Source: an uncultured Chryseobacterium sp. (GTDB lineage: Bacteria; Bacteroidota; Bacteroidia; Flavobacteriales; Weeksellaceae). From it: a stretch of 64,000 bases of DNA. Location of the stretch: contig CAJYWN010000008.1 in NCBI GenBank assembly GCA_913778275.1, positions 27,993 through 91,992 on the forward strand. The letters are read 5' to 3'. Shown here one piece after another: positions 27,085 to 36,953 of the stretch. How positions within the stretch are numbered: the stretch's first letter is position 1; each line of letters starts with the position of its first letter. Made by a program: the position numbers and the translations under genes. The notes under the pieces are model-generated. The model worked only from the letters and a program-made list of their open reading frames with translations, searched no databases and was not told where the DNA came from.

Positions 27085-27804
27085 CTATTGCGCATTGAAT
27101 CTGATTGGAAATCTAAAGTATCGTTTCACGGGAATTCCTTTATATAAACCTGGTTTCCAGTAAGATTTCTTTGTATTTGAGGCACATCTCACAACCATTT
27201 CATTAAACTGATCCAGATTAGATTGGTTTTCAATATAAAAAAAGCCTGCTTCACCGTTGGTATCCACATCGAAATTGATGATAAATGAATAGTCACTAAT
27301 AGGATTATATCCATTTATGTCGAAACATTTGGTGAAATTTTCCCTAAACTTCATAATGTTGCTCTCTTTATCTTTATACATATATACAGGCATTGTAAAA
27401 TCGGATTCATTCACTGGATTTTTGAATAACAGATCATCATAGAAGATTCCAAGAAACATGGCAGCTGTCTTTTTTCCATCCACTTCTGCCGCTTTCCATT
27501 TTGTTGTTTGTTTAATTGCATTTAGAACTTTGTCTTTCATGCATTTGTTATTTTCTACTGCTTTTGTATCCGGATCAGAAACATACTTTACTGTATTATC
27601 AGGATATACGATAAATCTCATGAATAACACTTCAGTTTTCTCGCAAGCCTTATAATTGTTTCTTTTAACAACTTGCTGGAGATCACTGTAAAAACCCTGT
27701 CTTCCTCCTTCATAAAAATCCTGATCTTTAGGATATTCATATAAGACCTGGGCATTAAAACAGACAGTAATAATTAATCCAATTAAAATAAAAAATTTAT
27801 TCAT
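27085..27804 (-). CDS. Secreted protein with TonB C-terminal-like region
   Basis: This 239-residue protein has a signal peptide (KFFILIGLIITVCFNAQ, cut near 18). Two segments recall TonB C-terminal folds: a central one around VDGKKTAAMFLGIFYDDLLF and a terminal one with INFDVDTNGEAGFFYIENQ and SYWKPGLYKGIPVKRYFRFPI. It lacks the membrane anchor and proline-rich stretch of true TonB, so it is not an energy transducer in the usual sense. A second, smaller protein of similar type follows upstream. Function is unknown. Confidence 0.7.
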   Translation of the reverse strand: MNKFFILIGLIITVCFNAQVLYEYPKDQDFYEGGRQGFYSDLQQVVKRNNYKACEKTEVLFMRFIVYPDNTVKYVSDPDTKAVENNKCMKDKVLNAIKQTTKWKAAEVDGKKTAAMFLGIFYDDLLFKNPVNESDFTMPVYMYKDKESNIMKFRENFTKCFDINGYNPISDYSFIINFDVDTNGEAGFFYIENQSNLDQFNEMVVRCASNTKKSYWKPGLYKGIPVKRYFRFPIRFNAQ

Positions 27805-27971
27805 GGTTAAAAAAAGAAATTTGTATAAATCAGAGCCACTAAAATATGACTTATTAATTTAAATAGGGCATCAGTATTTTACCCTCTTTTAAAATTTCAT
27901 CAATATTTAATATAAACAAACTTCTCTTAAAAGTATCATTATAAGATCTTTTTCATCAATAAAAGTATGAA

Positions 27972-28457
27972 CTACACATCGGTTGCGATGGTAGCTAAGT
28001 TTATTTTAATTTTTATCTTTGACGTTACGGGCTGTCCGTTGCAGGTTGCCGGAACCCAGTTTTTCTTAATTCTCCTTACAATGTATTTCATATCATCAAA
28101 AAATACCTGACTGTTGGGAACCTTAGGACTTCCTTCAATATTGGTAACTTTCCCTTTCTGATCTATCGTAATGGTAAATGTAAAATCACCATTCAGAACG
28201 TAAAAGTCTGTATTGAGATAGACATACATGTATTTTCTGAGGATTTCTTTGTAAGCAGAAATACCGCCATCAAAGGAAGCTGCCTGAAAATCGTTACAAT
28301 TTTTTACGGCAACCTGTAATAATGGTTCTTTGATATCTATCTTTAAAATACTTCTGTTATTTTCCGTAATAAAATCATCGTCCCTGTCTTCTACGTCAAA
28401 CTGAGCAGATGCAAAGCCTGAGAATAAAAGTGCTGATAAAAATAAAATCGCTTTCAT
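27972..28457 (-). CDS. Small secreted TonB C-terminal-like protein
   Basis: I start this at ATG 28457, which begins a clean signal peptide (KAILFLSALLFSGFASAQ); the upstream in-frame TTG at 28484 spoils it. The 161-residue protein contains DFTFTITIDQKGKVTNIEG followed by VRRIKKNWVPATCNGQPVTSKIKIKINL, the strand-turn pattern of the TonB C-terminal domain, without an anchor. It resembles the neighbour at 27.1 kb in layout. Such stand-alone secreted domains are common in Chryseobacterium and have no known function. Confidence 0.72.
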   Translation of the reverse strand: MKAILFLSALLFSGFASAQFDVEDRDDDFITENNRSILKIDIKEPLLQVAVKNCNDFQAASFDGGISAYKEILRKYMYVYLNTDFYVLNGDFTFTITIDQKGKVTNIEGSPKVPNSQVFFDDMKYIVRRIKKNWVPATCNGQPVTSKIKIKINLATIATDV

Positions 28458-28511
28458 AGGATGCTTATAATTTAATTGTAACAAATATAATACTTCTCTT
28501 TCTTAAAGAAA

Positions 28512-28536
28512 AAGCTCCATACAAAGTATGAAGCTT
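28512..28536 (-). terminator. Terminator after poxB
   Basis: On the minus strand an 11-base-pair stem with one mismatch (AAGCTTCATAC / GTATGGAGCTT) is followed by a T-rich run, just past the poxB stop. Confidence 0.65.
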
Positions 28537-28541
28537 GTTAT

Positions 28542-30275
28542 TTACAAAATATCTTTAATGTGCTTGAAGTTGCTTTTCACTGTATCTAATGCTTCTTCCA
28601 TTTTTCCGCCGAGCATCAGCTGAGCCATCGATTTCGTCATTCCGAGTACCTGATCAAATTCAATCTTCGGAGGTAAAGCCAAAGCGTTAGGATTGGTAAA
28701 AATATTCAGCAGATACGGACCGTTATAATCAAGGCATTCCTTAATAGCCGCCTCTACTTCTTCGGGCTTGTGAACGTTTTTCCCGGGATATCCCATGGCA
28801 TGGGCAATCATTGCAAAATCAGGGTTTACCATATCAGTTTCATTATCAGGCATACCACCCACTTCCATTTCCAGCTTTACCATTCCCAGCGATCTGTTGT
28901 TGTAGACAATAATCTTTACGGGGAGTTTGTACTGAAAGATGGTTGCCATATCTCCCAAAAGCATCGAAAGGCCTCCATCGCCACACATCGCGACCACCTG
29001 TCTTCCGGGATACGCCAGCGAAGCACCAATTGCCATCGGCATGGCATTCGCCATAGAACCGTGATTGAAGGAACCCAGCATTTTTCTCTGGCCTGTTCCG
29101 GTAATGTATCTTGCACCCCAAACGCAGCACATTCCTGTATCTACGGTAAAAACAGCATCTTTTTTTGCCAGTTTATCTAAGGTATAGGTAACAAATTCCG
29201 GCTGTATTCCGTTTTCCGTTCCCGGATCTTTTACATAGGTCAACTGGTTTTCTTTCACTTTTTCATAAAATTCCAGTTGCTGTTTAAGGAAATCGGTATC
29301 TGTTTTTTCTTTTAGTAATGGAAGTAATGCCTTAATGGTTTCTTTCACATCACCTGTAAGTCCCAATTCCAGCTTTGCTCTTCTTCCCAATCGTTCCGGA
29401 CTTTCATCAATCTGAATAATCTTATTTTTAACAGGCATAAATTTCTCGTAAGGAAAATCGGTACCCAAGAGAAGTAAGAGATCCGCTTCATGCATCGCGT
29501 GATAGGCAGAAGGCAACCCTAAAAGTCCGGTAAGCCCCACTTCATTGGGGTTATTCGGCTGAATGGCCATTTTGCCCCGGAAAGAATATCCCACAGGTGC
29601 TTTCAGGTATTTCGATAATTCTACAACTTCCGGATTGGCATTTTCCGCACCGATACCGCAGTAAATCGTTACTTTTTTGCTTTCATTAATCAGCCCGGCT
29701 AATTGGCTTAATTCTTCATCCGACGGACGGATTACGGGATTGGTTTTAAATATTTTATTCGACGTTGTCGCTTCTTCCGCATCCAGCTCAGATACATCGC
29801 CCGGAAGACCGATCACTGCCACTCCTTTTTTGGAGATTGCATGCTGAATGGCAGTCTGCACAGTTCTCTGCACCTGTTCCGGTCTGGTAATCATCTGATT
29901 GTAATAGCTGCAATCGTCAAAAAGTTTAATGGTATTGGTTTCCTGGAAATAATCCATTCCCATTTCATTGCTTGGAATCGTGGAGGCAATCACCAGCATC
30001 GGAACGTGAGAACGATGGGCTTCATAAACCCCGTTGATGAGATGCACGTGTCCAGGGCCACAGCTGCCCGCACATACGGCAAAGCCATCAAGCTCAGCTT
30101 CTGCTGCGGCGGCATACGCTCCGGCTTCTTCGTGCCTTACATGAATCCATTCGATACTGCTTTTTTTAACAGCGATGTTTAAGTGGTTGAGACTGTCTCC
30201 GGTAACGGCGTAAATTCTTTTAACATTGGCGTTTTCGAGCATTTCTACAATCTGCTCTGCTATGTTTTTGGCCAT
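28542..30275 (-). CDS. poxB: Thiamine-dependent pyruvate oxidase/dehydrogenase (PoxB type)
   Basis: This 577-residue ThDP enzyme has the three domains of the pyruvate oxidase family. The N-terminal Pyr domain includes the catalytic Glu in RHEEAGAYAAAAEAELDG (near 50). A central FAD-type domain spans about 190-330. The PP domain has MCGDGGLSMLLGDMAT near 435-450. The opening, the GMDYFQETN segment and the C-terminal helical tail after LALPPKIEF fit PoxB, which converts pyruvate to acetate and CO2 and passes electrons to quinone. It is monocistronic. Confidence 0.9.
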   Translation of the reverse strand: MAKNIAEQIVEMLENANVKRIYAVTGDSLNHLNIAVKKSSIEWIHVRHEEAGAYAAAAEAELDGFAVCAGSCGPGHVHLINGVYEAHRSHVPMLVIASTIPSNEMGMDYFQETNTIKLFDDCSYYNQMITRPEQVQRTVQTAIQHAISKKGVAVIGLPGDVSELDAEEATTSNKIFKTNPVIRPSDEELSQLAGLINESKKVTIYCGIGAENANPEVVELSKYLKAPVGYSFRGKMAIQPNNPNEVGLTGLLGLPSAYHAMHEADLLLLLGTDFPYEKFMPVKNKIIQIDESPERLGRRAKLELGLTGDVKETIKALLPLLKEKTDTDFLKQQLEFYEKVKENQLTYVKDPGTENGIQPEFVTYTLDKLAKKDAVFTVDTGMCCVWGARYITGTGQRKMLGSFNHGSMANAMPMAIGASLAYPGRQVVAMCGDGGLSMLLGDMATIFQYKLPVKIIVYNNRSLGMVKLEMEVGGMPDNETDMVNPDFAMIAHAMGYPGKNVHKPEEVEAAIKECLDYNGPYLLNIFTNPNALALPPKIEFDQVLGMTKSMAQLMLGGKMEEALDTVKSNFKHIKDIL

Positions 30276-30402
30276 AATTAATATTTTTTGGTGTTATTAT
30301 TTGAACGTGAAATGGAATAGATCAAAAGCTTAACCTGTAAAGATTATGCCATTAACAAATGTAAGAATTATCAGCATCTGAAGTAATAGGTTATCAATAA
30401 AA

Positions 30403-30424
30403 AACTCTACATTTCTGTAGAGTT
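30403..30424. terminator. Terminator after lysA
   Basis: A perfect nine-base-pair stem (AACTCTACA / TGTAGAGTT) with a four-base loop and A/T runs on both sides lies just past the lysA stop on the minus strand. Confidence 0.7.
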
Positions 30425-30435
30425 TTATGAGTATA

Positions 30436-31635
30436 TTAAATTATTTCAATCTGATTTCTAAGGAGATCTTCAAATTCATCTCTTTTTCTGATAAGATGCG
30501 CTTTTCCGTCTAAGAATAATACCTCGGCAGGTTTCAGTCTTGAATTAAAATTAGAACTCATTTCAAAACCGTAAGCTCCTGCGTTGTGGAATGCCAGAAT
30601 ATCGCCTTCTCTTACTTCATTCAGCTTTCTGTCCCAGGCAAAAGTATCGGTTTCACAGATATTTCCTACGACGGTATAAATCCGTTCCGCACCTTTTGGA
30701 TTGGATAAATTTTCGATAACATGATACGAATCATAGAACATAGGACGGATCAGGTGGTTAAAACCGGAATTTACACCAACAAAAACCGTTGCCGTCGTCT
30801 GCTTTATTACATTGGCTTTTACTAAAAGATAACCGCTTTTGCCCACCAAAAATTTTCCAGGCTCAAACCAAAGCTCAAATTTCTTTCCTGTGGATTTTGA
30901 GAATTCGGCAATTACTTTTTCTACTTTTTTACCTAGTGTTTTTACGTCCGTTTCTTCTTCGGTATCCTGATATGGAATTTTGAAACCGCTTCCCATGTCC
31001 AGGTATTTCAGATTCGGGAAATGTTCGGACAATTCAAGCATGATATCCAAAGCCTGCAGGAAAACATCAGGATCTTTAATCTCGCTTCCGGTGTGCATGT
31101 GAAGGCCTTCTACATTCAGATTGGTAGATTTCATCACCCTTTCAATGTGGCGAACCTGGTGAATGGAAATACCAAACTTACTGTCGATATGTCCCGTTGA
31201 AATTTTATAGTTTCCTCCGGCAAAAATATGCGGGTTGATTCTTACTAAAATAGGATAAGTATTGCCGTATTTATTTCCGAACTGCTCAAGAATGGAGATA
31301 TTATCGATATTAATATGCACCCCGAAGGTCATGGCCTCTTCAATTTCTGCAAGATCCACACAATTCGGCGTGAATAATATTTTGTCTTTGGTAAATCCGG
31401 CCTTTAGTCCCAGCTTTACTTCATTAATTGATACACAATCCAAAGAAGCACCCAGGTTCTTGACATACTTTAGGATATTGATATTAGTCAACGCCTTCGC
31501 AGCATAGAAGAACTTCGTGTGTTTAAGAAAAGATGATGTAAGTTTTTCGTATTGGGCTTTAATCGATTCAGCATCGTAAACGTACACCGGTGTACCAAAC
31601 TCATTGGCAATCTTCAGTAATTCTTTTGGATTCAT
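30436..31635 (-). CDS. lysA: LysA, diaminopimelate decarboxylase
   Basis: LysA decarboxylates meso-diaminopimelate to lysine. The 399-residue fold-III PLP enzyme has its PLP lysine in FFYAAKALTN (Lys47), the HIGS-type histidine segment as VEGLHMHTGSEI near 175-186, the glycine-rich phosphate loop LKYLDMGSGFKIPY, the EPGKFLV motif, and the catalytic cysteine in VVGNICETDTFAWD. DAP-specific features are kept (GPVCETSD equivalent). The gene stands alone with its own terminator. Confidence 0.95.
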   Translation of the reverse strand: MNPKELLKIANEFGTPVYVYDAESIKAQYEKLTSSFLKHTKFFYAAKALTNINILKYVKNLGASLDCVSINEVKLGLKAGFTKDKILFTPNCVDLAEIEEAMTFGVHINIDNISILEQFGNKYGNTYPILVRINPHIFAGGNYKISTGHIDSKFGISIHQVRHIERVMKSTNLNVEGLHMHTGSEIKDPDVFLQALDIMLELSEHFPNLKYLDMGSGFKIPYQDTEEETDVKTLGKKVEKVIAEFSKSTGKKFELWFEPGKFLVGKSGYLLVKANVIKQTTATVFVGVNSGFNHLIRPMFYDSYHVIENLSNPKGAERIYTVVGNICETDTFAWDRKLNEVREGDILAFHNAGAYGFEMSSNFNSRLKPAEVLFLDGKAHLIRKRDEFEDLLRNQIEII

Positions 31636-31930
31636 AATTAAATTAAGTAAAACGTATTTGTGTTATTTTTGAAAGTACAAAGGTAAGAAGAAATTCTTTA
31701 CCATTTAAAATCAATTACATAGAACATTATTCTTTTATTTTAAATTTTAAAGAATAAAAAACTTTTTAAACTTTCTAAAAAAGCATTTTTAACTTTAGTA
31801 AACTTTAAAACCTGTACTTATACTGCCGTAAGTGAAAGAATAGAAAATTAGAAACCCATCTGAAGCTATTACTATCAGCGGAAATATTCTTATTTAAGTT
31901 CCACTAAGGTAATTAATTAGTAAAAACCAG

Positions 31931-33154
31931 TTACTTAGGCAACGGCAGTGTTTCAAAATCGCCACGGAGAAGCGCAAGCTGAAGCTCATTCACCAAATCT
32001 CCGGACTGATACTGCAAATCGATTTTTAATTTTGAAATTTTGCTCAGTGTCTGTATTTGAGTAAAAAGCTCATAAAATCCATAAGAAACCACTTTCCCGT
32101 TTTCTATAATCAGAAAAAGTTTTTCGCCCAGCCTTCTGCCCGGTCCCAGCCAAAGCTCATTTCGCTTTTTAAATTCAATTTTCTTTTTAAAAAACTCAAC
32201 ATCTGTGTATTCATCCAGCTTGCTGATAAATTCAACAGCTTTCGAACCCTGGGTAAAGGACCTGAATTTCAGGATCGGTTTTTCCGCTTTATTCAGCTTA
32301 TTTTTCTCAACCAGATATCTTTGATTTCTGTGATAAAGTCCGAAAGGCAGTATTTCTTTCTTTCTGATCCCTTTTGAATTCAGGATCAGTTTGGCAATAA
32401 TATCAGTTCCGGTGAGTTCATAGTTGATCTGTTCAACCGCTTTCTGAATTTCTTCCCATCTTTTGGATTTGGAGTTGAAGACCTTTTTCGAAAACTTATT
32501 GATATCCTGAACATGATCTGAAAAGATAATTTTCCCTTCTTCATTCTGGAAATAAACGAAGCCTTTTTCGTTCGGAAGATCCTGGGTAAGTTGTTTTATC
32601 TTATTGATATACGTTTTCGCATTAGACTCTTCATGCTGCTTCTGGATGATTTCGTTTTCTGTGTCTTTGGAAATCAAAAGCTTAAAAAGCTCAAGCGTTG
32701 CACGGGCATCTCCTTCTGCCCTATGATGGTTGGTAAGAGGAATCCCGAGAGATTTTACCAGCTTCCCAAGTGAGTAGCTTACCTCATCCGGAATGAGTTT
32801 TTTTGCTAACGGAATCGTATCTAACGTATTGATTTTAAAATCGTAGCCCAACCTTTGAAACGACTGACGAAGCATTCTGTAATCAAAATCGATATTGTGT
32901 CCCACCAAAGTAGTATTGGCCGTAATTTCCACAATTCTTCGCGCAATTTCATGGAATTTCGGAGCTGTTTTTACCATCTTTGGGGTAATATTGGTGAGCT
33001 TCTGCACAAAAGGCGTGATATCACTTTCAGGATTTACAAGCGAGATGAACTGGTCGATAATTTTCTGCCCGTCGTACCTGTAAATAGCAATATCGATAAT
33101 GCATTCTTTTCTGTAACCTGCACCATTGCTTTCTATATCAATAATTGAATACAT
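31931..33154 (-). CDS. DEDDh exonuclease with degenerate GIY-YIG-like region
   Basis: The first 160 residues form a DnaQ-like 3'-5' exonuclease with Exo I DIESNG (Asp6, Glu8), Exo II GHNIDFDYRML (Asp89/91) and Exo III HHRAEGDAR (His144, Asp149). After a helical linker, residues 198-260 follow the layout of a UvrC/Cho GIY-YIG domain (GFVYFQNEEGKIIFSDHVQDINKF is split here as 198-221), but the YIG strand reads IIF and the catalytic Arg is not seen. Such exonuclease/GIY-YIG fusions are common in Bacteroidota and are often named polymerase III epsilon. The exonuclease half looks active; the second half probably is not. Confidence 0.85.
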   Translation of the reverse strand: MYSIIDIESNGAGYRKECIIDIAIYRYDGQKIIDQFISLVNPESDITPFVQKLTNITPKMVKTAPKFHEIARRIVEITANTTLVGHNIDFDYRMLRQSFQRLGYDFKINTLDTIPLAKKLIPDEVSYSLGKLVKSLGIPLTNHHRAEGDARATLELFKLLISKDTENEIIQKQHEESNAKTYINKIKQLTQDLPNEKGFVYFQNEEGKIIFSDHVQDINKFSKKVFNSKSKRWEEIQKAVEQINYELTGTDIIAKLILNSKGIRKKEILPFGLYHRNQRYLVEKNKLNKAEKPILKFRSFTQGSKAVEFISKLDEYTDVEFFKKKIEFKKRNELWLGPGRRLGEKLFLIIENGKVVSYGFYELFTQIQTLSKISKLKIDLQYQSGDLVNELQLALLRGDFETLPLPK

Positions 33155-33355
33155 TTAAATTTTATACAACTTTCTTTTAGATTAACCTTAATAAATATAT
33201 GTACAGAGCGTACTATCGTTACATATTATAACATAACATATGCCATAATATAAGTCATCGTGCCTTTAGACAATCCTGCTAAAATAGGAAAAATTCTATG
33301 AATCTTATCAAATTGTGAATGAATACTGTTTAAACCACATTAAAAAAACGGGAAA

Positions 33356-34879
33356 TCATCTCCTCCTGCCCAGACCCAACATTCCAAATACTGCTTTTAC
33401 ACCCTCTCTTACTAATGTTCCGGTAAAGGTTCGACCTGCTTTGCTTTGGAGAATCTGCTCAAACATTCCCGGCTCTTCTTTTACGGGTTTTGTTTTTTGA
33501 TTTGCCGGCGCTTCCGCCGCAGCCTGTTCCATTCTTCTTACCAGCATTTCATACGCCGAATCACGATCCACAACTTTCTCATATTTAGCGACTAAGGCAG
33601 ATTTACCTGTCAGTTCGGAAATTTCCGCATCGTTGAGAACATCCATTCTGGATTCAGGAGAAATTAAATAGGTGTGTACCAAAGGTGTAGGAATTCCTTT
33701 TTCGTCCAGAGCCGTTACAAAAGCTTCACCTATTCCCAGATTCTGGATTAAAGCAGGCGCATCATAAAATTCCGTTGTCGGATAATTTTCGACTGCCTTT
33801 GTAATTTCTTTTTTATCTTTTGCAGTAAAACCTCTCAGCGCGTGCTGAATTTTTAAACCTAGTTGAGAGAGCACAGCCTCCGGAACATCCCCGGGTATCT
33901 GCGTGATAAAGTAAATTCCGACCCCTTTGGAACGTATTAATTTTACCATTGTTTCAATCTGGGAAACCAGAGCCTTGGAAGATTCATCGAAAATAAGATG
34001 CGCTTCATCTATAAACAGCACCAGTTTGGGTTTGCCGCTGTCTCCTTCTTCAGGATATGTCATATAAATTTCTGCAAATAATGAAAGCATAAAAGTGGAA
34101 AACAGCTGAGGCTTGCTCTGAATATCCGCTACCCTTAAAATATTAACTACGCCTTTTCCGTCTCTTGTCTGCAGCAAATCATGCACATCAAAACTTAATT
34201 CTCCGAAAAATTTGGATGCACCCTGCTGTTCCAGCGCTACGATAGACCTCAGCATTGCGCCTAACGAAGAAGACGCTATCGAACCGTAATCTGCAGAAAG
34301 TTCTGCTTTGCCCTGAGGATTTTCCGTGACATACTGAAGCACTTTTTTAAGATCATTCAAATCAATCAGAGGCAATCCTTTATCATCACAATATTTGAAA
34401 ATAATAGACATGATGCTTTGCTGGGTTTCGTTCAGCTGTAAGATTTTACTCAGCAGCACCGGTCCGAACTCCGTAACCGTAGCTCTTAATTTTACGCCTC
34501 TTTCTCCGGAAATGGTCATTAATTCTACCGGGAAATCCTGTGGATGGTACGGAAGCTGTGTTTTGGCATACCGTTCCCGAATGGCAGGATTTTCCTTGCC
34601 CGCCTCTGCAATTCCGGAGAAATCACCTTTAATATCCAATACCAGAGAAGGGATTCCTTTGTGGGAAAGCTGTTCTGCAAAAACCTGAAGAGTCTTGGTT
34701 TTCCCCGTTCCCGTCGCTCCTGCAATAAGTCCGTGACGGTTAATCGTCTTTAAAGGAATAGTAACATTCATTTCGGGCACCACTTCCCCGTCCAGCATTC
34801 CTTTTCCCAAAATAATATATTCTCCTTTTGAAGCATATTTTGCATTCAGTTCTTCAATAAATTGTGTTTTGTCTGCCAT
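33356..34879 (-). CDS. HerA-like/DUF853 ATPase
   Basis: This 507-residue RecA/FtsK-fold ATPase has Walker A GATGTGKT (54-61), Walker B KLVLFIDEAHLIFDES near 278-293, and the family segments LVLDIKGDFSGIA and GIYFITQIPGDVPEAVLSQLG. This is the YjgR/DUF853 group related to the archaeal HerA hexameric translocase. A less conserved C-terminal tail with a short basic end (GLGRRR) follows. It is a lone gene without a NurA partner nearby. Its role is unclear; a DNA-associated motor is the family-level inference. Confidence 0.88.
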   Translation of the reverse strand: MADKTQFIEELNAKYASKGEYIILGKGMLDGEVVPEMNVTIPLKTINRHGLIAGATGTGKTKTLQVFAEQLSHKGIPSLVLDIKGDFSGIAEAGKENPAIRERYAKTQLPYHPQDFPVELMTISGERGVKLRATVTEFGPVLLSKILQLNETQQSIMSIIFKYCDDKGLPLIDLNDLKKVLQYVTENPQGKAELSADYGSIASSSLGAMLRSIVALEQQGASKFFGELSFDVHDLLQTRDGKGVVNILRVADIQSKPQLFSTFMLSLFAEIYMTYPEEGDSGKPKLVLFIDEAHLIFDESSKALVSQIETMVKLIRSKGVGIYFITQIPGDVPEAVLSQLGLKIQHALRGFTAKDKKEITKAVENYPTTEFYDAPALIQNLGIGEAFVTALDEKGIPTPLVHTYLISPESRMDVLNDAEISELTGKSALVAKYEKVVDRDSAYEMLVRRMEQAAAEAPANQKTKPVKEEPGMFEQILQSKAGRTFTGTLVREGVKAVFGMLGLGRRR

Positions 34880-35146
34880 TGAATTTTTTACATAAATATA
34901 ATTTTTTTTAAAATATGAACCCCGTCAAGTTTTTATCATGATTAATTTCAGTCTGCATATATTAACAAATATACCTAACTTAGTACCACATAATCCTGCA
35001 TAAGTATTATAATTGCCGCATTATGAGAAGGTCCGGACTTTATAGATTTATTCTATTGTCATAGATTTTTTTATTTTGCTTTTTTTCAGAAAATAAACAC
35101 GATTTTTGCAGATATTAAAAAAAACTTAAAACAGTTACACCACATA

Positions 35147-36556
35147 ATGAAAGTCGAACAAATATATACCGGATGTCTGGCTCAGGGTGCCTATTATATC
35201 GTATCCGAAAACGAGGCAGCAATTATTGATCCTTTAAGAGAGGTAAAGCCTTATCTTGATCGTCTGGAGAAAGACAATGTAACACTAAAATATATTTTTG
35301 AAACGCATTTCCATGCAGATTTTGTTTCGGGCCACCTGGATCTGAGCAAAAAAACAGGAGCACCTATCGTTTACGGACCTACTGCACAACCGGAATTCGA
35401 CGCCATTATTGCGGAAGATAACCAGGTTTTTGAGCTTGGAGAAGTAAAAATAAAAGTTCTTCATACGCCGGGCCACACGATGGAAAGTACCACCTATCTT
35501 CTTATTGACGAAAATGGGGAGGAAACTGCTATTTTCACCGGAGACACTTTATTCCTGGGAGATGTCGGAAGACCGGATCTTGCCCAGAAGGCAACCAACC
35601 TTACCCAGGAAGACCTTGCAGGAATTTTGTACGACAGCCTGCAGACGAAGATTATGCCGCTTGATGACAGCATTACCGTCTATCCGGCACATGGAGCCGG
35701 TTCTGCCTGTGGGAAAAATATGCAGAAAGAAACCGTTGATCTATTAGGCAATCAGAAAAGGACAAATTATGCACTGAATCAGCCGGATAAAGAATCTTTT
35801 GTAAAAGAAGTTCTTGACGGGTTAACAGCGCCTCCTAAATATTTCGGGATGAATGTTGCCATGAATAAAGGTGGCTACGAAAGCCTCGATGTGGTAATGG
35901 ATAAAGGATTGACCGCAATTTCCGCTGAAGATTTTGAAGCCTACGCAGAAGACACCGGTGCGTTGATTTTAGATACAAGAAGTCCCGCAGAATTTCACAA
36001 AGGATTCATTCCGAATTCCATTAACATCGGTTTGAAAGGAGATTTTGCACCATGGGTAGGAGCATTGATCGTTGATGTAAAGCATCCTTTATTACTGGTT
36101 GCAGACGAAGGAACTGAAGAAGAAGCCATTACCAGATTAAGCAGAGTAGGATTTGATCATGTTGTGGGATATCTGAAAGGAGGCTTCGAAGCATGGAAAA
36201 ACAGCGGTAAGGAAACCGATGAAATCAAGAGAATTTCTCCTGAAGAATTTGCTGAACAGTTTGATAAAACCTCTAAAGTGATCGACGTCCGTAAAATTTC
36301 GGAATATTCTGCAGAACATATTGATAACGCTTACAACAGACCTTTAGACGAAATCAGCGAATGGGTAAACACCATCGATGATTCCGACCATTTTTTCCTG
36401 CATTGTGCGGGAGGATACCGAAGCATGATCGCTGCAAGTATCCTTAATTCCCACGGAATCAGAAATTTTACTGAAGTTGAAGGAGGTTTTAACGGAATAA
36501 AAAAAACAGGAAAACTTCCTACTTCCGATTTTGTCTGCCAGTCTAAAACCCTGTAA
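35147..36556 (+). CDS. MBL-fold persulfide dioxygenase-like protein with two rhodanese domains
   Basis: The N-terminal beta-lactamase fold (about 1-240) has the ETHE1-type iron site: His54, His56, Asp58 and His63 in THFHADFVSGH, then His110, Asp133 and His182. Two rhodanese domains follow. The first (about 258-352) has no cysteine at the active-loop position, reading LLLVADEGTEEEA. The second (about 362-455) keeps the loop with Cys420 in FLHCAGGYRS. The layout resembles CstB of Gram-positives, which oxidises persulfides to thiosulfate or sulfite. It heads an operon with a rhodanese lipoprotein (three bases away) and a thioredoxin. Confidence 0.92.
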   Translation: MKVEQIYTGCLAQGAYYIVSENEAAIIDPLREVKPYLDRLEKDNVTLKYIFETHFHADFVSGHLDLSKKTGAPIVYGPTAQPEFDAIIAEDNQVFELGEVKIKVLHTPGHTMESTTYLLIDENGEETAIFTGDTLFLGDVGRPDLAQKATNLTQEDLAGILYDSLQTKIMPLDDSITVYPAHGAGSACGKNMQKETVDLLGNQKRTNYALNQPDKESFVKEVLDGLTAPPKYFGMNVAMNKGGYESLDVVMDKGLTAISAEDFEAYAEDTGALILDTRSPAEFHKGFIPNSINIGLKGDFAPWVGALIVDVKHPLLLVADEGTEEEAITRLSRVGFDHVVGYLKGGFEAWKNSGKETDEIKRISPEEFAEQFDKTSKVIDVRKISEYSAEHIDNAYNRPLDEISEWVNTIDDSDHFFLHCAGGYRSMIAASILNSHGIRNFTEVEGGFNGIKKTGKLPTSDFVCQSKTL

Positions 36557-36559
36557 ATA

Positions 36560-36934
36560 ATGAAGAAAAGCTTCTGCGGATTTTTTATTGCTTTAGTCTT
36601 TATCCTTAATTCATGTACAACAAGTTCGTCTGCAAAGTTTGCTGAACGAAACATCAGAGAGATTGTGAACAGTCCGGATGTTGTTCTGGTGGACGTAAGA
36701 GTTCCGGAGCAGTATGCAGAAGGTACGGCAAAAAATGCGGTCAATATTCCTTTAGCCGAACTTTCTAAAAATGCTGAATCTTTGAAAGGGAAAAAAGTAG
36801 TGGTTTTCTGTAATAAGGGAATTCAGGCGGATCAGGCGATGGAAATCTTAAAGAAAGAAGGCATTGAAGCCTACGATGGAACAACCTGGAAGAATGTAAA
36901 AGCCATTCAGGATAAAAAAAATTCAGAATTTTAA
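36560..36934 (+). CDS. Rhodanese-domain lipoprotein
   Basis: This 124-residue protein has a lipoprotein signal ending in ILNSC (Cys19) and a single rhodanese domain with the catalytic loop VVFCNKGIQADQA (Cys84). Rhodaneses move sulfane sulfur between carriers. It starts three bases after the MBL/rhodanese fusion and 19 bases before the thioredoxin, so it is likely the envelope-facing part of the same sulfur-handling pathway. The length is usual for a stand-alone rhodanese plus signal peptide. Confidence 0.9.
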   Translation: MKKSFCGFFIALVFILNSCTTSSSAKFAERNIREIVNSPDVVLVDVRVPEQYAEGTAKNAVNIPLAELSKNAESLKGKKVVVFCNKGIQADQAMEILKKEGIEAYDGTTWKNVKAIQDKKNSEF

Positions 36935-36953
36935 TTAAAATAAAACCAAAACT

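Noticed and set aside
27085..28457. TonB energy transducers
   Set aside because: Both proteins have cleavable signal peptides and lack the N-terminal anchor and proline-rich spacer of TonB.
28542..30275. Acetolactate synthase for the ThDP enzyme
   Set aside because: There is no small regulatory subunit nearby, and the opening and the C-terminal tail fit PoxB.
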